This document shows, piece by piece, positions 39,190 through 53,212 of a DNA stretch of 64,000 bases. A program made the position numbers and the translations under genes. The notes beneath the pieces were generated by a model that saw only the letters and a list, made by a program, of their open reading frames with translations, made no database searches and was not told where the DNA came from. Positions within the stretch are counted from its first letter, which is position 1, and every line of letters starts with the position of its first letter. Source of the stretch: Sapria himalayana (lineage: Eukaryota; Streptophyta; Magnoliopsida; Malpighiales; Rafflesiaceae); assembly GCA_029783825.1 (NCBI GenBank), contig JAREIK010010331.1:1-64000 (forward strand), in the 5' to 3' direction.

Positions 39190-40112
39190 AAAGATGGACT
39201 AGGGAAATGCCAATGCTAAATCCATCACTATATTCTGGATTTAATTAGCGAGGAAAGTTCAGTCACTAAATCCATCGCTATATTCCGAATTTAATTAGCT
39301 AGGAAAGTTCCGTCACTTAATCCGTCAATATATTCCAGATTTAATTTGCTAGAGAAATTTCGTCGCTAAAATCCATCCCTATATCAGAAAATAATTGGCT
39401 AGGGAAGTTCTGTCGCTAAAATACATAGCTATATTCAGTATGTAATTAGTAAGAGAAATTCCGATGCTAAATCCGCAGCTATATTTTGGGATGTAATTAG
39501 ATAGGGAAATTTCATCGCTAAAATCTATCGCTATGGTCTGGATGTAATTATCAAAAAAATTTCTTCACTAAAATCTGTTACTATGTTCCGGATGTAATTA
39601 TCTAGGGAAATTTAGTTGCTAAATCCATCGCTAAATTCTAGATTTTATTAACTAGGAAAATTTCATCGATAAACCTGTCATTATATTCCAAATTTTATTA
39701 GCTAGGAAAATTCCATCGCTAATCCATTGCTAAATTCCCTCGCTTTCTTTGAGAAGAATTTACGAAAATATTCCGTCACTAATCCATTGCTAAATTCCCT
39801 ACTTTTCTTAAGCAGAATTTACGAAAATATTTTGTCATTAATTCATCGCTAATCCATTGCTAAATTCCCCCACTTTTTTTGAGCAGAGTTTACGAAAATA
39901 TTTTGTCGTTAATTTGTTTATAATTCATTTCTAAATTTCCCCACTTTTTATGAGTAGAATTTATGAAAATATTCCATTGCTAATCCATTGAAAATTTTTA
40001 TTTTGGTGAAAAAACATAAATTCCTTGCTATTCCCTAGCTAATCTCTCGCAATTTTGTTAGGGATTGATCCCTAGCTAAATTTCCTAGCTTAATGAATAT
40101 TTTCTTGTAGTG
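39190..40112 (-). repeat. Right subterminal repeats and tip of Y
   Basis: Degenerate ~60-base units with AATTAGCTAGGGAAATT and CGTCGCTAAATCC, then three or four ~75-base units containing AGCAGAATTTACGAAAATAT (39,740-39,980), a palindromic AGGGATTGATCCCT near 40,062, and the inverted tip ending GTAGTG at 40,112. The CTAT array starts directly after. Confidence 0.8.
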
Positions 40113-41001
40113 CTATATATCAATCTTTTTATCTAACTAACTAACTATCTATCTTTATTTCTATTTATCTTCCTATCCATGTATCTACCTATCTATATTT
40201 CTATGTATCTAACTATCTATGTATCTATCTATATATCTATTTGTCTATATATCTACCTATCTATCTATCTATTTATTTTCAATTTGTCTATCATTCTATC
40301 TTTCGATCAGTCAATCTATTAGCTAACTATCAATCAATCAATCTCTCTATCCCTATGTCTATCTGTCTATCTTTATTTATATCTATATTACAATCTTTCT
40401 ATCTATTTATATATCTATCTGACTATCTATCTATATGTCTATCTCTCTATCTATCTCTCGATCTGTTAATGTGTCTATTTCTCTGTATGTCTATTTGTCT
40501 ATCTCTCTATAAGTATATCTGTCTATCTAACTAATTTTCTATATGTCTATATGTCTATCTATATATCTATCTTATATATATATATTTCTATCTATCTATT
40601 TATCTTTATTACTATCTATCTATCCGTCTCTCTATCTATCTTTTTATTTTTTATCTATCTATCAATCAATCAATCTATCTAACTATTTGTCTATCTATCT
40701 ATCAGTCAATCTATCGATCTATTGAACTATCTATTTTCTTTCAGTCTATCTATATATCTATCTATATGTCTGTCTGTCTATCTACCTATCTATATATTTA
40801 TCTATCTATCAATTTGTCTATCATTTTAATTTTCACTATCTCTATCTGACTAATATTAATCTATAGATATTTCTATCTATCTATTTATCTATCTATGTGT
40901 CTGTCTGTGCATCTATCTATCTAAATATATGTCTATTTATATATCTATCAATTTGACTATCTTTTTATCTATCTATATATTTATCTATCTATCATTCTAT
41001 C

Positions 41002-41032
<31 letters not shown>

Positions 41033-41385
41033 TTACTTGCAAATCTATCTTACTATCTATCTACCTATCTATCTATTTATTTGTCAATCTATCTATTTGT
41101 ATTTATGTCTATCTGCCTATATGTCTATCTTTCCTTCTGTATATATATATCTATCTTTAAATTTGTCAATCTATCTATTTGTCTATCTGTATATCTTTCT
41201 ATCTGTCTATGTATCTATATGTCTATATGACTATTTATCTATTTGTATATCTGTATAGGTATCATTTCTCTATCTATTTATATGTCTAATTGTCTATAGG
41301 CCTATTTATCTTTCTTTATTTCTTTCAATCTAACTATCTAGCTATCAATCTATATATTAATCTAACTATCAATATAACTATATAA

Positions 41386-41416
<31 letters not shown>

Positions 41417-42736
41417 TCAATATCTCTTTCTTTTTTCTTTCTATCTATCTATCTATCTATCTATATTTCTATCTATATATCAATTTATCTATTTGTCTAT
41501 CTGTCTATCAATATATCTGTCTATTTGTCTATCTGTCTATCAATATATCTGTCTATCAATATATCTGTCTATCTTTAAATTTTTCTATCTTTCAATGTGT
41601 CATTCTGTCAAATGACTATCTGTCAATCAATCAATCTATTTATCTATTTGTCTATCTGTTTATCTATTTATCTGACTATCTATTTATCTGTCTATCTATC
41701 TATCTATCTGTGTATCTAATTATATATCAATCAATCTATCTATCTATAGGTCTATATGTATATCTATCTATCTGCCTTGTTGTCTATTTATATATCATTC
41801 TAGCTCTCTATATGTCTATTTGTCAATCTCTATAATTATATATCTCTCTATCTGTAGATTTGAATAACTTTATACCTATATATCTGCCTATCTATCTATT
41901 TTTCTACCTATCTATCTGACTATCAATCTATATGTCAATCTATTTATATATCTATCTATCTATCGGTTGATCTAGCATTCTATCAATATGTCCATATCTA
42001 TATCTAATTGTCAGTCTATCTGTCGATATGTCTAACTGTCAATCTATATATCTATCGATCTATCTATTTGTCTATCTATCTATTTGTCAATCTATCTATT
42101 TGTCTCTCTATCTATCAATCTATCTATATGTCAATTTGTCTATCTGTTAATCTATTTATCTTTAATTTATATATCTATATATCTATCTATATATTTGTCT
42201 ATCTATCTTTCTATATATCTATATACCAGTCTATTTGTCTATATGTCTATTTGTCTATCTTTATATCTCTCTATGTCTATCAATCTATCTATATATCTAT
42301 TCTTCTATCTATCTATCTATCGATATATCAACCTATCTAACTATCTATCTATATACCTATTTATATGTCTATCTATCTGTCTATCTATCTATTTGTATAT
42401 TTGTCTATTTTTCTATCTATCTATCTATCTATATATATATATCTATCTATTTATTTATCTATATTTCTATCTGTCTATTTGTTTATTTGTCTATCATTAT
42501 ATCTACCTATATGCCTATCTATATATCTACCTGCCTATATATCGCTATATCTATCAATATGTTTATCTATATATTTATCTATCTTTTTATGTGTCAATTT
42601 GTCAATCTGTCAATCTATCAATCTGTCAATCTATATATCTATCTTTCTATATATCTATCAAAATGTTTATTTGCCTATTTGTGGATCTATCTATATGACT
42701 ATCTTACTATCTAGCAATTTTACTAACTAACTATCC

Positions 42737-42737
<1 letters not shown>

Positions 42738-42809
<72 letters not shown>
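42738..42809. repeat. (TA)n microsatellite
   Basis: About 70 bases of uninterrupted alternating T and A inside the CTAT array. Similar shorter runs occur near 41,005, 44,386, 47,507, 48,222 and 50,265. They are likely slippage products of TATATCTA-type variants. Confidence 0.9.
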
Positions 42810-42810
<1 letters not shown>

Positions 42811-45580
42811 ATCTAGGTATCTAAATATTTATATATTTTTTTATCTATCTTTCTAAATATTCATCTATCTATCTATCTTTTTTCTATCTGTCTATTTTTT
42901 TGAGTGTAAACCTGTCTATCTATTTATCTGTGTTTTTTATCTCTCTATCAATCAATCAATATGTCTGTGTGTCTGTCTGTGTGTCTGTCTGACTTTTTTT
43001 CTATTTATTTATTTGTCTAATTGTTTATATTTCTATCTATCTATCTATCTAATTAACTAACTATCTATATATGAATCAATAAATCGATCTATCTATCTAA
43101 CTCTCTATCTATATATCTATTTATCTTTCTTTCTTTCATTCTATATATATTTCTATCTACCAATTTATCTGTCTTTCTATCTTTCAATTTTTTTATCTTT
43201 ATATATGTCAATCTATCATCTAACTATGTGTTAATCTATCTATCTATATATCAATCTGTCTATCATTTTATCTATATGTCAATTTTTGTATCTGTCTTTC
43301 TGACTATCTGTTTATTTGACTATTTGTATATCAATCAATATTTGTGTTTATCTGTCTATCTATCTATCTCTATATCTATCTATCTTTCTGAATTCTCTCT
43401 AATGGTTTATCTAACAATCTATTTATCTATATATTTGCCTATCTATCTATATATCTATATGTCAAACTTTATATCTCTTTATATGTCTATATGTGTATTT
43501 GTCTATATGTCTATATGTCTATCTATCTATTTGTCTATATATCTATCTGTTTATCTGTCTATTTTCCTATCTATCTATATGTCTATTTAACAAACTATCT
43601 ATCTATCGATCTATGTATTTATCAATATATATATATGTCTGTCTGTGTATTTGCATATCTAACTATCTGCCTATCTAACTATCTATTTGCCAATCTGTCG
43701 ATATGCCTATCTGTCTATCTATCTATCTGGAAATTTGTCTATTTTTGTTACTGCCAATCTGCCTATTTGTCAATCTGTCTATCTACATATCTGCCTATCT
43801 GTCTATATGTCTATCTTTCTACCTGCCTATTTATCTATATGTAAATCTATCTATCTATTTATATGTCTATTTGTCTATCTAACTATTAGTCAATCCTATC
43901 TATCTCTCTATCTATATATCTATCTATCTATACCTCTTTCTATTTTTCTATCTATCTATTTGTTTATCTATCTATCTATTTATTTTTCTACATATCTACT
44001 TATTTGTCTATCTAACTTTCTGAATCTATTTTCCGTCTATCTGTTATTTATTTTTATTGGTATATCTATCTATTAGTATGTCTATCCATCAGTCTATCTG
44101 TCAAACTGTCTATCTATGTATCTATATATGTGTCTATCTGTCTATTTGTAAACATGTATATTTATTTATTTATCTATATATCTATCTATATATCTATCAA
44201 TCTATCTAACTATCTGCATTTCTATCAATTTGTCTATCTATTTATTTATTTATCAATCTTTCTTTCTATCAATCTATTTATGTGCCTATCAATCTATCTA
44301 TCCATCTGTCTATTATTCTATATGCCTATCTATCTATTTGTCTATCTATCTATCTACCTATCTATCTATCTATCTCTCTATCTTTATATATATATATATA
44401 TATATCTATTTGTCTATCTGTCTAATTGCCTATTTGTCTTTTTATTTATTTTTCTATATGTTTGTCTGTCTATCTATCTATCATCTATTTGTTTATCTAT
44501 TTATCTATCTATCTATCTATGTATCTATCTATCTATTAGACTATCAATCTATCTGACAATCTATCTTTTTGTCAATCTATCAATCTTTCTATTTGTCTAT
44601 CTATCAATCTATCTGTCTACTTTTCTATCTATCTATCTATCTATATATCTATTTATCTATCTTTCTAGTTTTCTATATATCTATTTTTCAATCTGTTTAT
44701 CTGTTAATCTATATATCTGTCAATATTTCTAATTGATTATTTGTCTATTTATCTATCTATCTTTCTATCTATGTGTCTACCAATGATCTATCTATTTTTT
44801 TATCTATCTATCAGTCTATATATCTATTTATCTATCACTTTATTAGTATATCTATCAATCTATAAATCTATATATCTATCTATTTGTCTATTTTATATCA
44901 ATCTATCTCTCTTTTAGGTCTATCTATCTATTTGTCTATCTAAAAATGTGTCTATCTGTCTATCTGTATATTTTTCTACCTTTTATCTGTCTATATGTCT
45001 ATCTATCAATAATTCTATTTGTCAATCTATCTATCTTTATGTCTCTTTCTATATATGTCTATCTATCTATATATTTATCTAACTATCTATCTATATGTCT
45101 ATTTGTCTATGTATATATCTATATATTTGTCTTTTGTCTATCTATTTATTTGTCGATCTATCTATCAATTTTTCTATCTTTAAAACTATCTAATCTATCT
45201 ATCCATTTATTTACCTATCTATTTAATTGTCTATCTATTTATCTACCTATCTGCCTATCTGTCTATCTGTCAATTTGTCTATTTGTGTATATGAATATCT
45301 TTATATTTGTTTATTTGTGTATGTGACTATTTGTCTATCTATCTATCTATCTATCTATATAAATGTCTATCTACTTATTTGTCTTTCTACCTATCTGACT
45401 ATTAGCCTATCTATCTATCTATATATCTATATGTCTATCTGACTATATATATTTCTGCCTATCTATTTATCTATCTATCTATCTATTTATATAATGATCT
45501 ATATGTCTATCTATCTATCTAATAATATATTTGTCTATTTGGTTATTTCTTTATCTATCTATCTATTTATAATCTATATG

Positions 45581-45619
<39 letters not shown>

Positions 45620-45800
45620 ATATATCTATTTATCATTCTACATACCTACCTATCTATCTGTCTATCTATATATCTATCTATATTTCTATCAATCAATTAA
45701 TTAATCTATCTATCTATATACTGTTTATCTATCTATCTATGTATCTATTTATCTATTGTCTGTCTATCTATCTCTCTATCTATCTAGCTATCTATCTTTC

Positions 45801-45845
<45 letters not shown>

Positions 45846-46657
45846 CTATCTATCTATTTATATATCTTTTTATCAATCTAACTATCTATCTATCAATCAA
45901 TCTGTCTGTCAATTTGTCTACCTATTTATATGTCTATCTATCTATATGTCTAAATAACTATCTATCTATCTTTCTGTCTATCTAAAAATTTGTCTGTCTA
46001 TCTATCTATCAATCTTTCAACCTATCTATATATTTATCTGTCTATCAATCTATTTATCTATATATCTATATATCTATCATTCTATCTATTTACCTCTATC
46101 AATCTATTTACCTATATGTCTATCTATCTATCTATCTATCATTCTATCTATATACCTATCTATCTATCTATTTATATATCTATCTTTCTTTCTAACTAAT
46201 CTATCTATCTTTCTAATTACCTATCTATCTATAAATCTATCTATGTATTTGTCTATCTATCTATCTATTTGTCTATATATCCATCAATCTATATGTCTTC
46301 AATCTTTCTATCTATTTATTTATCTTGCAAAATTAATATCTAAATATTTATCTCCCTATCTATCTACCTACCTTACTATCTATCTATCTATCTTCCAATC
46401 TATCTATCTATATATATATATATATCTGGATATTTTTTAAACTGTATGTCTAACTATCTGTGTGTATATGTTGGTCAATATTGTTTTCTATGTGTGTATT
46501 GTATATATATATATATATGGCTCTTTATTTATTTATCTCTCTATTGATATATATTTCTTTCTTTCTTTCTATCTATATTCTATCCATCTATCTATAATTT
46601 AATTAATTATCTATCTATCTATATGTTTATCTATCTATCTAATTATCTATCTATCAT

Positions 46658-46691
<34 letters not shown>

Positions 46692-47501
46692 TCTAATTAT
46701 CTCTCTATCTATCTATCTATCTATTTGTCTGTCTATCCATCTATCTATCTATTTACCTTTTTAAATAACTATCTATTAATATATCAATATAGTTTACTAT
46801 TTGTATTTTTTCAGTCTTTGTTTGTGTCTATTTTCTTGTTGTCTATCTATCTATTTATCTTTTTATCTATCTATATAATTATCTATCTATCTCTCTATCA
46901 ATCTATTAATCTATCTATCTATCTACCTATCTATTTTTTCTATCTATTTGTTTATATGTCAATCAATCTATCTATCTTTCTTTCTATTGGTCTATTGTCT
47001 ATCTATCTATCCATCTAGTTTTCTATTTATCTATATATCTATCTATTTATCTATCTATGTAATTATCTTTCTAACTATCTATATTATTATTTATCTATCT
47101 ATCTATTTATCTATCTATCTAACTAATAGGTTTGTCAATCCAACTATCTATCTCTTTGTCTATATATCTATATATTTTTTTATTTGTCTGTCTATCTATC
47201 TATCAATCAATCTTTTTATCTAATTATATATCTATATATATATATATATCTATCTAATTATTAATCTATATTTCTATCAATCAAACTAACTAACTATCTA
47301 TCTATCTGTATGTCTATATGTCTATCTATCTATCTGTATGTCTATATGTCTATCTATCTATCTTTCTCTCTATCTATTAATCTGTATGTCTATCTATCTA
47401 TCTATCTACTGTCTATATATGTGTATATCTCTCTTTATATCTTTATATCTAGTTGCCTATCTATCTATATATATGTTATCTATCTATCTAACTATTTATA
47501 T

Positions 47502-47546
<45 letters not shown>

Positions 47547-48216
47547 TTATTTATTTATTTATCTATCTATCTAATTATGTATATACCTATCTAATTATGT
47601 ATCTATCTATCTATATATCTGTTTATCTGTCAATCAATCAATCAATCTATCAATATATCTTTCTATCTATCAAACTCTAAATCTTTCTATTTATCTTTCA
47701 ATCTATTTATCTATCTATCTATCTATATGACTAGATACCTTTCGATCTATATATCTATATGTAACTATATATCTATCTATCTACGTATCTATCAATCTAT
47801 TTGTGTATCTATTAATCTAACTATGTTTCAATATATCTATTTGCCTATCAAAAAGTCTAACTTTTTATCTATTTGTCTATTTTTCTATTAGACTAACTTT
47901 CTATATGTCTATCTGTCTATCTATCTAACTATTGATCTATTTATGTTTCTATTTATTTAATTTTCTATTTGTCGATCTTTTTTTATAACTATTTATCTTT
48001 TAATCTTTCTATTAGTCTGTCCATCTATCTATCTCTCTAACTATCTTTTTATCTCTATGTCTATCTATCTATGTCTCAATCAATTTCTATAACTATCTTT
48101 CTTTCTTTCTTTTCATCTATCTATTTGTCTATCAGTCTATTTTTATGTCTAAATATCTATTTGTCTATTTGTCTGTCCATCTATCAATCTTAATATCTAT
48201 CTATGTATATGTTTGT

Positions 48217-48257
<41 letters not shown>

Positions 48258-48345
48258 ATATATCTATATATATATATGTATGTCTGTCTATCTGGTCTAT
48301 GAGTATGTCTGTCTATCTATCAATCTTAATATATATATGTCTATG

Positions 48346-48920
48346 TGTGTGTGTCTATTTGTTTTTTGTGTATCTATCTTTCTATCTATCTATGTATCTA
48401 TATGTCTTTCTATCTAGTTATATATATATATATATATATATCTCTCTCTCTCACTCTCTCTCTTATTTATCTATCTATCTATCTATCTATTTTTTTATCT
48501 ATCTATATATCTATCTAATTATGTATATATCTATCTAATTATGTATATATCTATCTATCTAATTATGCACCAATAAATGTCACTTTCTATCTATCTATCT
48601 ATGCATCTATCTTTCTCTCTATCTATTAATTTCTCTGTGTGTGTCTATTTGTTTTTTGTGTATCTATCTTTCTATCTATCTATGTATCTATATGTCTTTC
48701 TATCTAGTTATATATATATATATATATATATCTCTCTCTCTCACTCTCTCTCTTATTTATCTATCTATCTATCTATCTATTTTTTTATCTATCTATATAT
48801 CTATCTAATTATGTATATATCTATCTAATTATGTATATATCTATCTATCTAATTATGCACCAATAAATGTCACTTTCTATCTATCTATCTATGCATCTAT
48901 CTTTCTCTCTATCTATTAAT
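48346..48920 (+). repeat. Perfect tandem duplication, 290-base unit
   Basis: About 285 bases starting TGTGTGTGTCTATTTG at 48,346 recur without a visible difference at 48,636. They include TAGTTATATATA, CTCTCTCTCTCACTCTC and TTATGCACCAATAAATGTCA. The sequence is irregular enough that the identity indicates a recent duplication, or an assembly artefact. Confidence 0.9.
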
Positions 48921-51114
48921 TCTCAATCAATCTATTTATATTTCAATCTATTTATTTATCTATCTATATGAATAGCTATCTATCAATCTATATATCTATA
49001 TATGTCTATCAATCTATCTATCTATCTATATATTTGTATATCTATATATCTTTTTGTCTATTAATCTACATAACTTTGAGTCTATTTACCTATTTTTCTA
49101 TTAGTATAAATTTCTATCTATATATATGTCTATCTATTTAATTATCAATCTATCAATGTGTCTATTTATTTATTAGACTATTTGTCTACCTATCATAACT
49201 ATCTGTCTATCTATCTATCTTTCTATCTACTTTTATATTAGTTTATCTATCTATCTCTCTATATATCTCTCAGTCTCTTTGTCTATCTATCTATCTCTCA
49301 ATCTATCTCTATAACTGTATATCTATCTTTCCAACTATCTATTTGTCTATATATCTATTTGTATACAAGTCTATTTGTCTATCTATCTTTCTATCAATCT
49401 ATATGTCTGTCCATCTATTAATCTTAATATCTATCTATGTATCTGTCTCTAAATTATATATATATATATATATACATCTATCTATCGATCTTCTATCTAT
49501 CTTTCTATGTATCTTTCTGTGTGTCTATCTGTGGGTCTCTCAATTTGTCTTTCTTTTTGTGTATCTTTCTTTCTTTCAGTGTATCTATCTATCTGTCTAT
49601 CTATTTGTGTATCTTACTATCTATCTATCTTTATATCTATCATATATCAAATTATCTTTCATTATATCTGTGTATCTGTATATCTATCTTATATCTATTT
49701 ATCTATGTATATTTATATATCTATCTATCTAACTATATCCCTATCTTTCTATCTATCTATATGTATGTCCATGTGTCTATTTGTCTATTTATCTATATAT
49801 TTTTTTATCTAGTTGTCTATCTCTATATATATTTATCTATTTATCTATTTATCAATTTATCTATGTATCTATTTATTTATTTATTTATCTATTAATCAAT
49901 CTATCTCTCTATTAATCTCTCTATCTATCTAACTAATTAGCTATCTATTTATCTCTCAATGTATCTATATATCTATCTATTTCTCTCATTATCTATCTAT
50001 CTATCTAAATGTGTATCAATCAATCTATCTATCTATTTTTCTACTACTCAGTCTATATATCTATCTATCTATCTATCTACATATATGTATAAATGTCTTT
50101 TCATCTATCTACGTATCTATTTACTTGTTTATATGTCTATCTATCTATCGATCTATTTGTCTATTTGTTTTTCTTTCTATTTGTCTAACTATTTATCTAT
50201 CGATCTATATATCTATCTTTCTATCTATCTATCTGACTATCTAATTATTTATCTATAAATCTATATATATATATATATTTATTTATTTATTTATTTTTAT
50301 TTATATTTATTTATTTATATTTCTTTCTTTCTTTCATTCTATCTATCTATCTATCTATCTCTCTATCTTTCTATCTATCTATTTATCTATCTATTTATCT
50401 AACAATCAATCTATCAATCTCTCAATCTATCCATCTTTCTATATATCTATCAATCTATCTAATTATATCCTTTTCTTTCTATCTATATATGTCAATCTAT
50501 CTCTCTATTTGTTTATCTTTCTATATATTTGTTTATCTAGTTGTCTATCTATCTTTATATCAAAAAATATCTATCTATGTATATATCAATCTATTTATCT
50601 ATTTATCTATTTATCTATCTATCTATCTCTTTTTTTCGATCTTTCGATCATTCTATCTATCTCTCTAATAATCTATCTATCTATCAGATCTAATTATCTA
50701 ACTATCTATTCATCTATCTATCTATTTATTTCTCTTTTTATCTATCTAACTATCTATTATCAATCTTTGTATCTATTAGTGTACCTATCTATCTATCTAA
50801 ATATTTATCTATATGTCTCTTCATCTATCTATGTATTTGTCTATCTGCATATCTCTCTATTTATCTATCTGTACATATGCCTATCTATTTATCTATCTTT
50901 TTTTTAATTTGTCTATTTATTTATCAATCTGTCTATCTCTCTATATTCATTTCTAACTATCTGACTATCTTTCTATATATATATATATATATATTTCTCT
51001 CATTCTATCTATCTATCAATTTATCTAATTGTCTATCTATGTATCTATGTATCTATCTATCATTTTTTCTATATATCTATCTATTTTTCTTTCTATATAT
51101 CTATCTTTCTATTA

Positions 51115-51720
51115 CACTACAAGAAAATGTTAGTTTAGCTAGGGAAATTTAGCTAGGGAATAATCCCTAACTAAAAAGCAAGGGATTAGCTAGGGAATAG
51201 CAAGAGATTTTTGATTTTACATTAAAATAAAAATTTGTGATGGAAATGTTCAATTGAAAATTTCTCATCACTAATTTTTTTGTTAAGTTCTGCATAATAA
51301 AAATCATGAAATTTAACGATAAAATTTCCTTAGCTAATAGATCGAGACATAATCCGTTACTATTTCTTTTATTAATTCCCATGTAATGAAAAGTGAGAAA
51401 TCCTACGATGGAATAAGTAATAGAAATGGTGATGGATATTCCCTAGCTAAATAGATCGAGACATAATCCCTTATTATTCGTTCATAATTTTCCATGTAAT
51501 GAAAAAAGGAAAATCTAGCAATAGAATTTGTGACGAAATTTCCCTAACAAATTAGATTGAGACATTATCCGTCACTAAATAATTGTCTGAATTTTTTTTA
51601 CTATTTTATATTTTATTGCAAGTGATTATTTCTTAAATGATATTTTTAACAAAATATATGCATTTAGCTAGGTATTTTTTGTAGCTATTTAGGTTGGGAA
51701 TAATTTTTGTCACTAATCTT
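51115..51720 (+). repeat. 5' subterminal repeats of Z
   Basis: Tip followed by TTAGCTAGGGAAATTTAGCT and AGGGAATAATCCCT, a palindromic pair. Then come two ~120-base units each holding GCTAA(T/A)TAGATCGAGACA-type sequence (about 51,334, 51,454 and 51,552). Homologous to 26,043-26,450 and, inverted, to 16,620-17,030. Confidence 0.8.
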
Positions 51721-52944
51721 TATTAATTTATTTTTTTTATATATATTATTTGTTTTAATATTTTATGTAATTTTCTATATTAAACGTATGTCATGGTGTA
51801 TTGATGAGCAATTCTTGAAAGAGACATTTACATGATATAATTATAAAAATAGGATATAATAAAAAAAATAATTTCAAATATATATAAATAAAAACAAAAT
51901 TTTATATTAATAATGACTAAAATAATTATTTTTATTATTATAAAATTTTAAAAAATCTATACAAATTATTTTTATGAAATATTTAATCATGATAATTAAA
52001 TATTTATATAAAAAATATTAAATAATTAATTATATATTTATAATGTTTTTTTAATATATTTTAATTAATAAATAAACATAAATAAAAATTACTACTACTA
52101 AAATGGTAAAATAATTAATTCTATGAATAAATAAAAAAAATTATAAAAATATCTAAATTAACTAATAAACAAATAAATATTTATATTATTTAAAATAAAA
52201 TAAATATTTTAATGATTCTAGTAATATTTTTAAAAAATATTTTATAAAAAGAATTTAAAATTTCTGAAAAAAAATTCTAGTTTGTTATAAAATATAAAAT
52301 AAAATAAATTGATATTTAAATATAAATACATATATGTTTTAATTACATCAAAAAAATTTTGATGATTAAAAAAATAAAGATCTCATGTGGTTATTAAAAA
52401 ACACTTTAAGTGTTTTTTAGGGTTTTAAAAGAGTTATATAAAATATTACTAATGAAATTTTTTTGTTCTAAAAATTTTTAAAATTATTTTGTGGCCTATA
52501 AATGCTTTTAAAAAGTACTACCAAACTAACCATAATTTGATTTTAATTCAAGTTGTATTTTTTGTCTCTATTTAAATTTATAAGAATTAAACAATGAGTA
52601 AGATTTTACTATTATAATATTCTACTTTTTATTATAATAATAAATATAACGTTTTTATTAATCTTCTCAGCTTTAAATAATTTTTGGAATTTTATAAATT
52701 ATACATTATATCAAATAATATGAAATTTTATTCATTTATAATTATTTCATATTATAATCATAAAAAATAAATTGAATTCTTAAAAATTTATAACCATAAT
52801 ATATATATATCAAATACTTTATTATTATATATTATTATTTAATTTTTTTATGAAATAATATCATTTATGGTTAAAAAAATCTATTTCATTTTTTTTATTT
52901 AAATTTATTTATTTTTATAATTTTAGTTTACTTTTATATTTTTG
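51721..52944. other. AT-rich 5' interior of Z
   Basis: Gene-free. Corresponds to 26,460-27,300 and, inverted, to 15,100-16,590. No regulatory motif can be assigned with confidence. Confidence 0.5.
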
Positions 52945-53212
52945 TCTCTTTTTTTTAAATAAAAAAGGGATAAATTCAATCACTTAAACATTTATAGTTT
53001 TCATGAAAAAAAAATGTTAAGGCATTTAATCACTTAAACATTTTTACTATTTTTCGAAAAGGAAGAGAGGAGAAGCATCTTTTTTTTTAATAAAAAAAAG
53101 AGATAAAATCAATCACTTAAACAATTTTAGTTTCCGTGAAAAAAAATGTTGAGGCATTTAATCACTTAAACATTATTTCTATCTTTCAAAGAGGAAGAGA
53201 GGAGAAGCATAA
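52945..53212 (+). repeat. Two ~133-base direct repeats
   Basis: GATAAATTCAATCACTTAAA at 52,969 recurs as GATAAAATCAATCACTTAAA at 53,102. Each unit also has AAAATGTT(A/G)AGGCATTTAA and GGAAGAGAGGAGAAGCAT near its end. Confidence 0.8.

Larger units (their letters stand above)
27305..40112. mobile_element. Y: 12.8 kb element with CACTA tips and ~2.6 kb inverted arms
   Basis: Left tip CACTACAAGAAAATATCG at 27,305; right end ATATTTTCTTGTAGTG ending 40,112, perfectly inverted over the first 16 bases. Both arms carry in mirror order: TAGC/GACGGA-type subterminal repeats (27,305-28,290; 39,190-40,112), an AT-rich spacer, and the U block (29,540-29,880; 37,580-37,915). The inverted homology runs to about 29,945 and 37,505. 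Ordinary CACTA elements have tips of only 10-30 bases, so this resembles a foldback element. No transposase is seen inside. The centre holds a 9-base satellite, a Ty1/copia fragment and a tandem duplication. The flanking triplets (TTT and CTA) do not match. Confidence 0.75.
40113..51114. repeat. (CTAT)n degenerate array, 11 kb
   Basis: Same repeat and strand as 19,996-26,042. It is bounded by the Y tip on the left and the Z tip on the right, with at most a few non-repeat bases at each edge. It contains nested runs of (TA)n, (GTGT)n (about 45,806-45,831) and TATTTATT blocks (about 50,270-50,320), and a recent 290-base duplication at 48,346-48,920. All the long Leu/Ser/Ile/Tyr-repeat ORFs inside it are rejected as genes. 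Confidence 0.95.

Noticed and set aside
26043..40112. Helitron interpretation of the element ends
   Set aside because: Ends are inverted CACTAC/GTAGTG tips with subterminal repeats. No 5' TC with 3' CTRR plus hairpin, and no Rep or helicase sequence.
40241..51152. Dozens of overlapping ORFs of the same composition
   Set aside because: Same tetranucleotide artefact. Even the repeated pair at 48,203-48,538 and 48,577-48,828 only reflects the 290-base duplication.
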